Part shown: piece by piece, positions 48,147 to 57,643 of the stretch
Layout: the number at the start of each line of letters is the position of its first letter
Position numbering within the stretch: the first letter of the stretch is position 1
Source: Rotaria socialis
Lineage: Eukaryota; Rotifera; Eurotatoria; Philodinida; Philodinidae
NCBI GenBank assembly: GCA_905331475.1
Contig: CAJNYU010004415.1
Location: forward strand, 186,001 to 250,000
Length of the DNA stretch: 64,000 bases
Reading direction: 5' to 3'
Notes under the pieces: generated by a model
The model's database searches: none
The model's input: only the letters and a program-made list of their open reading frames with translations
What the model was told of the DNA's origin: nothing
Made by a program: the position numbers and the translations under genes

Positions 48147-50389
48147 ATGACAACTCAATCGGCTAGTTACGATGATATTCATGAAGGTAAGCCACGCATT
48201 ACATCTTACGATGATAATGGTGTTCGTACAACCACCACAACAACAAAACTTGGTCCAGATCCTAAGGAAAAACCGAAAGATATAGTTACAGTGCGTAAAA
48301 TTCAACATCCCGATTCAATTGAAACAGTAACAATAACTGAAAAAAAACTACCACCAATACGTTATACAGAAACTATTACACGAGAAAAATTACCAAAACA
48401 AAGTACACCATCACATACACAAGTAGCACAACCAGCACTGTTAAATGTACCTACTTCAGGAGGATTACGTCCTACCAGCATACCACCGACGCCAGCAGAA
48501 AAATATATTACACATGAAATTCCTCCAACTGCTACAACAGTATGTTTGAATAAGATGAAAGTTAAATTTCGTTTATTTTGATTATTTAGTATAATGTTGT
48601 ACGCCCGCCTATTGTATCTTATTTTCCAACACGTCAAGAACGTGTTATTGTAACACAACCGGAACGTTTAACGGGACCTCCAGTTGTCCTACGTTCAACT
48701 CCTGAACCCACATCCTATGTTCCAGTACAAAATTCTCGTACAACACGTTTTGTGGAAGATCGCCATACGCTTGTTAATTATCCAGATGATTACTATGGAA
48801 CACGTCGTACCGGTCAACGTTCCCATTGGTGTGGTAATTGTGGAGGTGATTGTTTTAGTTGTAATTGTTTTGATGATTGTTGTGGTACAACGAGTTGTTG
48901 CCGAACAAATTCATTTGCTCGACGAAAAGATGTTGTTTCATATAAAACCAGAGTTACGAGAGATGGACGACGTGTTCGTTATCGTGTAAGTTAAAAACAA
49001 AAAAAAAGAGAAAATGATATTAAATTTGTCTTGTATTACTTGATGACTTCGTGGGTGTTCGCCAAACGATTTACTTTCACACATAGAAACATCATTATTA
49101 TTGTTCTTGTTATTATTATTGTTTCTCTATTCATATGGAGATGTGAAGGAAGAAAAAAAAGACAGTAGACACACGCGAAAAGAATGTTATGAAGCTATTC
49201 TAATGGATGAGATATTGTGTGTCAACGCCTATTTCTGTTTTTGTTTTTCACTTGAGCAATCTTATGACTAATGTGTGACAATTAAAACTAGAAGAATGAA
49301 TATGAGAACATTGAATGAGACGTACATTCATTTGTAGATCATAATTGGTTAATAAAAAATTTCTATCTTCAATATAATATACTATTGATAGGAATTCAAA
49401 TTGTAGAATCTTTCGTTAGACAAATCCTAATGAACTAAGTCAAAAATCTAATTCTCCTATGTATTCAACTGTCTATTTATTTTCATTTAGAATGCTGACG
49501 TACCCGGTTATCGTTGTTGCAATTGTTGTACAGGATGGTGCTCTCGTGTATGTCCATTTTGTTCTTGTCTCGAATGGTTTTGTGCATGTCCATGTTGGCT
49601 TTGGCTTTGCTGTCTCCTACCGTTGCTGCTCGGTCTTCTCGGATTATCAATTGGTTTACTGACACAATTACCTTGTAAGTACGCAAAGAGATTTTTTGTT
49701 TCTTGAAGTAGTTTAGCTTGATCTTAAAATTCGGATAGCGATCACATCTAGGACGAGCAATGTTCGAACATTACGCGTGATTGAACAAGTCACGAATGAA
49801 ACATGGTATGTCTATGGACTTGATCAACCATGTCAAGGTAGCGCGACAATATTTCCACCTAGTCTATCAACAATAACAACTCTAATACCATGTGCACAAA
49901 CAACAACCAGTTGGGCACGTATAATACAAGCAACAACATTAATAACTATAAGCAAAAGTTCAAAAACATTCATAGAAAATAATTTCCTATTCATATTTTT
50001 ATTTGTTTTTCAATATATTTCTCGTTATTTTTTTCTCTGAAAAGAAAAGAAGGCAAATAAAATCTATTCTTTCAGCTATCAATTCAAGTGCAGGCCAATA
50101 CAATGAATTACGTGTAACACAATCGTATAATACTGTCTTAGCTGTACTGGGACAAAATGCTGTTTGTCAACCAGATCGAAATCAAGCCGGTATACCCCTC
50201 TATTGTGACCAAACAACAACAAGTTTTTCCGTATCAGCAACATCATCATCAAGTACGGTTTTTGCCGTACAAGTAAATCACAGTTCTCATCTCGATTATG
50301 ATTATGTTTGTTTTATTCTATTAACTTTTTTATCTGTTATTATGCAAAAATATTTTCAATTAATTATAAGAGCGATTTTTATTTATTAA
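48147..50389 (+). CDS. Uncharacterised Cys-rich single-pass membrane protein
   Basis: Five exons (48147-48539, 48590-48985, 49491-49674, 49739-49957, 50076-50389) give 501 aa in one frame. Residues 1-230 are Thr/Pro-rich and hydrophilic. Residues about 230-265 hold a Cys/Gly cluster (WCGNCGGDCF, NCFDDCCG, SCC). After a basic linker, a second Cys/Trp-rich stretch (GYRCCNCCTGWCSRVCPFC) runs into a long Leu-rich hydrophobic segment (LLPLLLGLLGLS), probably a transmembrane helix. The following 170 residues are Ser/Thr-rich, with cysteines and one N-x-T site, and look extracellular; the protein ends in a second hydrophobic stretch. The intracellular Cys clusters could be palmitoylated (inference). 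No family was recognised. The stop lies 91 nt before the next start codon. Confidence 0.7.
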
Positions 50390-50480
50390 AATAAATAAAG
50401 AATTTTTGATCATTTACCAAAAGATAGAATTAAACCAAAGGTTTCTAAGACGATAATCAACAATTTTCATTCATACTAAC

Positions 50481-52466
50481 ATGACTTATGAAGCGCGTAA
50501 TCTTCTCAACTCGTCTGAGTATGTTGAATAACATTTTTGCTTTCTGTTTCATATGAATTATTTTCAGAGATTTTAATATTGATTACAGTGATGTTAAATT
50601 GAATTTAAAATTGCTTAATAAATATTTTGAAGTCAATACGCTCGATGAAATACTGGTACGTCGTCGAAATGAATTCAAAATACGTGCTGAACATTTACAA
50701 CAACGTAAAGAAGCTTTGCATGAAAGAGAAATAATGTTTAAAGAAAGAATAATCAGGTGAGAAACCATCGTTGCTTTTCGTAGATCGTCTATTATAATAT
50801 AATTAATCTATTTAGTTATGAAATGTATATACGAGTAAGCAAAAAAGTCCAGTTATTATTATTATGGAAGAGTAAATTTTGAAAATTATCAAGGAATTAG
50901 CAATGAAACGTGATCGATCGTTGAGACGAATTGATGATGAAAAACGTTTTATTGAAAATAAAAAAATCGAAATCGAATCCCTTAATCAAGAAATTCAACA
51001 AATACAAGAAGAAAATAAAAAATTAGAAAATATTATTCTTCAGTATCAACCTCATTTAAATCTTCTGACACAAGTTAATCATAGAATTTTTCTTAAAAAA
51101 AAACGTTTTTCAATTTACGGCATTATTCTAGATCGTTGATCGAACGGATCGTTTTCAATCGATTGATGAAATCATTGAAAAATTTAATATGCTTCATGCA
51201 AGTTATCAAGTACGAGACATTTTCTTTTTGTTTGCAGCTTGATCGAATACTTGAGCATTTAGGATATTCTTATGACTATTAAAAATTCTAATCAAGAGTT
51301 GAATGACGTACAACGACAATTATTATTAACTACTGAAGTAAAACCTTTTTTTGTAAAATATATTCATTGCAGTTCGGTTGAAATTATAGAAGAAAAATAC
51401 TAGAATATCTTCAATGAATAATCATATAAGAGAATTACAACAGGATCTTACTGAAATTCAACAACGTATTGATAAAATTCAAACTGAAATTCATAATTAC
51501 CAACAAATATCCATAGAACACTTTACAGAAATTGGTATCATAAACATGTAAGAATGTATCCGGTGTTTCTTTCATACTCCGAAATATTTATATTTTAGTG
51601 CGATTGAATCAATGTTTGATATAGTTAAAAGATATAGTCATCGTTGTAGAAAAAAAGATTTAAATATTGATAAATATTCACCAATGAGTAATAATAATCA
51701 AAATCTATTCTTGAAATTCAAACAAGTCAGTGAACACTTGAAATGTTTTTATTATAAATAAAAACGAATTCTATAGATTGATACATTTCTTAGTGATCTA
51801 ATATACTATGTGGATTATGTTAATAGTAAACAGAATAATACTGTAGTAAATAGAGATTCCATTGATAATGATAATATAAAACTGAAACAAAAAATTAGTT
51901 TAAATCAAGTCAGAGAAAGTATACATGACAACAATCAATGGCGTGGCCCATGTGAAATTGATCGGCGTGAAACACTGGCAAAGCCAATTGAAAAAAATTC
52001 ACCACAATCTTATATTTCCTTTCAAGTAAAAATATTACTTACGAGAAAATCTAGTCGAAAAAGGAATATCATCATCAGAAACTCTTGAGTAATACAAAGA
52101 GTAGTATAGGAAAAAACATATTCTTCTTAAATAGCCGTTTCCATAACAATCCAATCGATTTCCATGATTTTATTTATTTTTTCGAAGATTCGAGGCGAAG
52201 ATAACATACTATATACAGTTCAAATGGCTCGTGTGTCTCAACCACGCAATAGTTTGTTACCAGATCGATCATCAATATCTATTAGTAGTAAAGAAAAGAA
52301 AAGTAGCGTTTTTCGAACATCTGCATCGAAGTTACATGGAAGTACTGATATACAATTGCACTCGTTAACAAAACAAAATACACGAAATAGTTTCAAATTA
52401 ATGAATCAACAGTATCATGATGACAAACAACTGCCTTTTCAGCCTGAATTAGACTTGATTCGTTGA
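50481..52466 (+). CDS. CFAP73/CCDC42-like axonemal coiled-coil protein
   Basis: Ten exons (50481-50518, 50568-50756, 50816-50834, 50894-51073, 51132-51209, 51263-51337, 51390-51547, 51599-51725, 51777-52025, 52188-52466) keep one frame for 463 aa. The protein is almost wholly coiled coil. LDEILVRRRNEFKIRAEHLQQRKEALHERE, then a Lys/Arg helix, then LNLLTQIVDR and ESIDEII-like ARF/EKFNMLHASYQ spacing, follow the DUF4200 family of CCDC42/CFAP73 proteins, which sit in the ciliary axoneme (family knowledge). The last 180 or so residues are Ser/Asn-rich and unlike the family core. Exon 3 is only 19 nt. Assignment within the DUF4200 group is tentative. Confidence 0.75.
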
Positions 52467-52842
52467 ACTTCAGTTATTCATTGTTATCTTATTTTGATCG
52501 CATATATTGAAGGACTAATGCGCTGGGAGTTTTTGTAGAGTACACTTCGATATCGTGATATGCTCCTACATGTAAAATCAGGTATTGGATGATGCAGTGA
52601 TGCATTTTTTCTTATTTCTTTTAAATGCGTCAGTATGTTGTTGCAGTAATTGTTTTCGATTAACAAGATTTCTTTTCGACCATTATGCAATAGAGTTATT
52701 TTCCAGCTTCTTTAACGGTTCTTATTAAATTGTTAATGCTCTCAAGAATCGTCAAGACTATAGAATATTTTAAAAAATATTCATTTCGTTTGCTTTCTTC
52801 AGTGCATCCAAATGAACTTAGTTTCATTTGAGACAACTTGAT

Positions 52843-53677
52843 GTACAGTAGGGGATAAAAGTCGCCATCTACCCAGATCTCAGCTACCACAAACACTGGA
52901 GGTCTGAAAACTTATGTATATATAATCGATCAAGAGTGTCGATTGGAGCTATGAGGTCATCCCGATTGCTCAAATGCAGCTAGAGCCGCAATGAGCAGGG
53001 CCGTTTTTGGCTTGCAAAAGCTATCAATGAAATTTTGCGATGGTTTTTATCAAATACATAATTAATTCTTGGTATTTTACTATACGACTGAAGCACGTTG
53101 TAGATCTTTGTCCACTCAGAAGATCATATTATTCTCTGTAAAATTGCTACCCCTGTAGATATTTGAATCCTTACCGCCGACATGACTATGCATGGCACAC
53201 TATTTCTCTGGGAACAATACTTCAATCATGAGACTTTCAAACAACAATGTTCAGCTACAAGTAAAACTTCTTTAAAAGTTCGAGCTCAATTTATTGAAGA
53301 ATTATTGAGTTATGCTCTAAAAACTTTCAACACGGAGTTTTTCGCTCTCCGAATAGTCACAGTAAATGGCCACAATTCTAGTAAGGATTTATGAGCTTCA
53401 GTGAAATTGATAGGGTCGATAGCTGGAGTATAATCATGAATAATGAGGAGTCAATTGGACCATGAAACTCTTTCTTTTTGGAAATATATAGTCCACAGGA
53501 AAAATAAGTGCTCACCAGTATCAACCGTTATAATTTTCGCTTTATGTTAGAAGTCGGAACAAGATCATAGCTCCGATCTACATTTTTGGTGGACTGTATG
53601 CATACAAGTTTTAAAACCTCCGGTGTTTGTGGTAGCTGAAATCTGGATGGATGGAGACTTTTGTCTACTACTGTAAT
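52843..53677. mobile_element. Tc1/mariner-like element with long inverted repeats, no intact transposase
   Basis: Both ends have the Tc1/mariner-type terminus: TACAGTAGGGGATAAAAG on the left and, reverse-complemented, TACAGTAGTAGACAAAAG on the right. The inverted arms extend about 120-150 bp, sharing CAGCTACCACAAACAC and GGAGCTATGA blocks. TA at both borders fits TA target-site use. The interior (about 560 bp) has no recognisable transposase; a 70-codon frame at 53182-53394 shows no DDE motif. So it is a non-autonomous or decayed copy. Confidence 0.75.
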
Positions 53678-54160
53678 ATTTTCAATGAGGATTTTCATTG
53701 CAAATAGTTGAAACCTTTTTTATTACCAATTTGAAAGTTTAATCTTTTACAGTGAGGAGAGAATCACCGATATCAGAACTATACCGAATGATTGGCAATT
53801 ACTAAAGTTATCTTAATCCAACTTTAACTTGCAATATAACACTATTCTATAAGTCAAACATTCATTATTTGATAATATATTTATGCAATCTCGTCGACAT
53901 GTCAGTAATATCAGAAAAGTATATCTTAGGAATATAATGAGTCTTCTGAGAATGATACGATATGCTGACAGAATCGTCACACTTCAATCAAATGAATAGA
54001 AAAAGTGGGTCTGAGTTTAGAAACTCAAGTGATTTTCATGAAGACTCAAACTTTCCACAAAGTCATTTATCTTATAAAGGCCAGCTTTTAAAACAATTTA
54101 AACGTTATGAATGATTGCCAAAAGAAAGTTTCTTCTAAGAACATAGACAAAGACTAAGGC
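53678..54160. other. Intergenic stretch upstream of ADP-ribosyltransferase B
   Basis: No exon was seen. The distal half resembles the region upstream of copy A, so it belongs to the duplicated promoter block. Confidence 0.5.
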
Positions 54161-54169
54161 ATATATAAT
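54161..54169 (+). promoter_or_regulatory. TATA box, ADP-ribosyltransferase B
   Basis: ATATATAAT in the same context (GC immediately before) and at nearly the same distance from the start codon as in copy A. A GT-AG pair at about 54490 and 54618 suggests a leader intron ending seven nt before the start codon. Putative. Confidence 0.5.
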
Positions 54170-54624
54170 CAATCACTTATGACATCCCGAAGATTTATAT
54201 TGAATGAGTTAATTCAATTAAATAACTTTATGATCGAAAACCTTGTCAGCCGTATTTACAACCGATCTGTTTTGTATGTACGCGTAGAAAAATTCTTCAA
54301 TGCGTTGGCTTTATCTTCAATCACAAGGGCAAAGCGAAAAAATGTTTCCAACAAGATTTTACTATTCTGTGCTGTTCTGTCGAAAAACTCTCGTTTGCAC
54401 AATCGTACATCATATCAGAGCGATGCAAAAATACCGTAACTCACTTCGAAATGTCTTTCTTCCTTCCTCTTCATGAAAATGAATACTGTGTAAGTAAAAA
54501 CATCACAACGGAAAAAAAATCTTTTTCAACTCTTTCGAGTTACCAACAACATGCGAAGCACGCGTTTTGATTGTGTTTTTTTGAAGCGACTACAGCACAT
54601 AACCGATTTATATTGCAGATACCT

Positions 54625-55437
54625 ATGCATCGTTTTACTGATATAGAATCAACTTCCAAACGACTTCCACCTGTTTATGGCTATTTAACGCATCAACTAC
54701 TACCTCTTCAAAAAGCTCTGGAACCCATCTTATCTCAGGTTGATCAGCTCGATCGTTTTAGCAAAATAGCTAAAAACGAATGCCACTTTCCTTCGCAGCA
54801 TGAGCTTACTCGAGATGAATCAGCCGCCATTTATCTCTACACAATGGAATGGGGCGAGAATAGTTTCTATCAAGTAATTAACCGTTTTCTACGCGCTGAA
54901 GATAGGTCATCTCTAAAGCCGTGGTTTGCTTATCTTAAGCTATTTGATACTGCTGTACACAAATTACCCACTGTTCGAAAGAATCTTTGGCGAGGGATTG
55001 CAAAAGACATAGCGAAGAACTTCAAAAAGGGGGAAGAATTCACCTGGTGGACGATTAGTTCATGTTCAACGTCAGTGAATACCATTAAAGACTTTCTTGG
55101 ACCCGATTCAACACTATTCTTGATTGAAGCCGTGAACGGAAAAGATATTTCCGGATACACGAACTTTCCAACTGAAAGTGAAGTAATTCTTTGTCCAGGT
55201 ACACGATTTCGTGTTGTCAGTGATCCTCTTGATCAAGCGCCAATGCGTGTAGTTCATTTACAAGAAATTACCGACGAAACTGAAGGCCAGCTTACAAGTA
55301 GTGTTAATGCGATGTCAGTAGCATCCTCCTCTGAAAAAAAATCGATGCCGACAGACGTAACGTCTAAATCATCTGCAGTGAAAACTGTTACTGATCAATG
55401 GGGTAATACATATCAGAAAAAGATTCACATATTATAA
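54625..55437 (+). CDS. Arginine-specific mono-ADP-ribosyltransferase (ARTC type), copy B
   Basis: Single coding exon, 270 aa from the MHRFTD start; an in-frame upstream ATG at 54571 lies before a likely leader-intron acceptor and is less probable. The R-S-ExE triad of arginine ADP-ribosyltransferases is visible: arginine in NLWRGI (about 130), the STS serine segment after WWTISSC (about 150), and ESE in the ESEVILCPG loop. The enzyme would transfer ADP-ribose from NAD to arginine. No signal peptide or membrane anchor was seen, so it may be cytosolic. The C-terminal 40 residues are Ser/Thr-rich. This architecture is strongly expanded in bdelloid rotifers (from memory). A MORN gene follows 18 nt after the stop. 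The stop position is shared with copy A, so the two genes look separate. Confidence 0.85.
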   Translation: MHRFTDIESTSKRLPPVYGYLTHQLLPLQKALEPILSQVDQLDRFSKIAKNECHFPSQHELTRDESAAIYLYTMEWGENSFYQVINRFLRAEDRSSLKPWFAYLKLFDTAVHKLPTVRKNLWRGIAKDIAKNFKKGEEFTWWTISSCSTSVNTIKDFLGPDSTLFLIEAVNGKDISGYTNFPTESEVILCPGTRFRVVSDPLDQAPMRVVHLQEITDETEGQLTSSVNAMSVASSSEKKSMPTDVTSKSSAVKTVTDQWGNTYQKKIHIL

Positions 55438-55455
55438 ACGCATAGTTTTTGATCC

Positions 55456-55878
55456 ATGTCTATGCAACGAATGAACACATCGTTATTGAATAAAGAGAAA
55501 GGTGAGATGAAAGATGGTAACAAGCATGGGAAAGGCAAAATGGATTTTGCAAACGGCGACAAGTACACAGAAGATTGTGTCAATGGTATCAGAACAGGCC
55601 AAGACCTTTACATTTTTGCCAATGGTGATCGCTACGAGGGGCAGTGGAAAGATGATAAAAAGCATGGGAAAGGCAGAATGGATTTTGCAAACGGCGACAA
55701 GTACACAGGAGATTATGTCAATGGTATCAGAACAGGCCAAGGCCTTTACATTTATGCCAGTGGTACTCGCTACGAGGGGCAGTGGAAAGATGATAAAATT
55801 CATGGCAAAGGTAAAATGACGTATGCTAACGGTACAATTGAAGATGGAATGTGGTCCAATAGCAGTTTTGTGGGCTAA
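55456..55878 (+). CDS. Small MORN-repeat protein
   Basis: One open exon of 140 codons that lies in the same frame as the ADP-ribosyltransferase but is separated from it by two stops. It has about five MORN repeats with the usual YxGxWxxGxxxGxG pattern: KHGKGKMDF, DRYEGQWKDDKKHGKG, DKYTGDY, TRYEGQWKDDKIHGKG, ending in a short IEDGMW tail. MORN repeats fold into a long beta-strand sheet and can bind phospholipids or scaffold proteins (family knowledge). Two of the repeats are nearly identical to each other at the DNA level, so the gene grew by recent internal duplication. Whether it is translated from its own transcript or as a downstream frame is unknown. Confidence 0.65.
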   Translation: MSMQRMNTSLLNKEKGEMKDGNKHGKGKMDFANGDKYTEDCVNGIRTGQDLYIFANGDRYEGQWKDDKKHGKGRMDFANGDKYTGDYVNGIRTGQGLYIYASGTRYEGQWKDDKIHGKGKMTYANGTIEDGMWSNSSFVG

Positions 55879-56358
55879 TGGAAGTGTATAGAGCATATGT
55901 TGTACAATAGAACAATGATATTTCATAGTCGAATGCGCGCTTCCTGAGTTGTGTGTTTTTTGTAGAGCTCACATATATTTTTGAAAAGATGGTGAGTGCA
56001 AGTTTAAAGGCGAGATTTGTGCAGCTGTCCATCGCCTCCATATTCCAGATATTACCAATCATGCAAAAACTACATAAAGAATTTTTTCTTCCGATCTATT
56101 ATCTTGCAACACATTTCGGACTTTATGTGTTGTATATCAGTAGAGTTAGGCGAAAAGTCATATGTGAGTTCCACGGTTTAGCGCCACGAGAGCTGGATTA
56201 GCAACCTGTCCCAATAAAATTGTATTATTCAAATCCATGTTACGGAGCTGGAATTGACTGAAGATCGTTAATCAGAAATTCCAATTGTCCTGAGTTGACT
56301 GAAAATAATGAAAACTGATGCTGTTCTTGAATTTTCGTTAACAAATTGCACTGCTGTT

Positions 56359-56686
56359 CCCCAGGAAACAAACTTTTGGAAAAAGGCGTTTAAACACTGA
56401 ATCGGGAACAGCGATTATGAGTCATTCACACTCGTTAACGAAATGTGCTTTTTTTACGCAGAATTCTCACTGTCCTAGCGTGAGAACGAATAAAAACTCT
56501 AGTTTTGAGCGTTTAAACGCACAGTTATTCGATAGCTTAAAAGACAATTCGTTTAACCACTCATGATTGGAATTTTAACCCGTTTTCACCCTCGGAAAGT
56601 GAGAATTCTACGTAAAAACGCGTTTGTCCCAATCAGGGTTCCTGATTGAGTGTTTAAATGCATTTTTCCAAATGTTTATCTGCTAG
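56359..56686. mobile_element. Hairpin MITE-like element
   Basis: The two halves are inverted copies about 150 bp each around a centre near 56520. Matching blocks are TTTGGAAAAA-GCGTTTAAACACT against its inverse, ACGCAGAATTCTCAC against GTGAGAATTCTACGT, and the AATCGGGAAC/GGTTCCTGATT pair. No coding sequence. Flanks show no clear target duplication. Confidence 0.7.
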
Positions 56687-57643
56687 GGTTACAGTGTTGA
56701 TAATGAATCGACTCTTTGAAACAGTAGACTTTGATGAAAACTCATGGACGTTTGGCTTAGAATGAGCCCAGACAGAAATTGATCGTAATGTGTCACTGTA
56801 GAACCGACCGGCGAAATTGCAATCGTTTTCATTGCATCGATTGATCTTACTGTTTCCAGCATTGATTGCTAATGCTCGCAACACGTATAGTTCAGAGTCG
56901 TAGAATTGGCATAACAGGTATTCTTTGAGCCAGAATCTATAATTGGATAGGAGCTTCTTATAAGTAATGATCAGAAGTTTTCCGATCTGAATCACATGAA
57001 AATCCAATCATTACTGCTGGTGAAAAGATTTTTCGCAAGCGTCATCTAACTTCTAGTGTGTAGCAAACTATGACCTATGAGACGACATCAGTCTAGTAGA
57101 AAGTGATTCGCAGAGAAGAACTCCTATAATTATTAATGAAGATGTAATATATATTTCAGGATTGTTCTTACAATGCTATCTCATTTCATGCCTGAAGTTG
57201 TAATTTGACAGCAAGTAACATTGACATTTACAGCTACTGTCAGTCTGATATCTAAAACAGATGCTGCTATGGCAAATCTGATGAAAATAAATAGAATATA
57301 AACTGATTCTGTACTTTCACTTTATTTTATACAAGCACAGCTATCTTATAATTCTGTACATCGAGCACCAGTAAATTTTCGATAATGTTATATAGTACCA
57401 TTCAGCATGTACGAAGAGACAATGAAACTACTTTTTCTTCAGAATCCACACAGTGAAGTGCCGGCTCAATTCCATTTTTTTGCGAAAAACCCAAGAATTA
57501 CGACCTATATGATATTGAGTACATCTGCAAAGCTTCATGTGTAGATAGAATAGCATTTTATTGACAAAAATAACACATGAAATTATAGAGATTAACATGA
57601 TGCAGCTAACAAAAAATAAACGTTCTATAAACTATTATATCTT
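56687..57643. other. Intergenic stretch between the MORN island and PARP
   Basis: No exon or element was recognised. A 117-codon minus frame (56654-57007) has no domain and partly overlaps the MITE, so it is treated as chance. Confidence 0.55.

Noticed and set aside
55400..55460. ADP-ribosyltransferase B and the MORN frame as one spliced or fused protein
   Set aside because: Both lie in the same frame but two stops intervene, the only nearby GT-AG pair leads to another stop, and the first stop is at the same place in copy A.
56654..57007. 117-codon minus frame
   Set aside because: Partly overlaps the hairpin MITE and has no recognisable domain.
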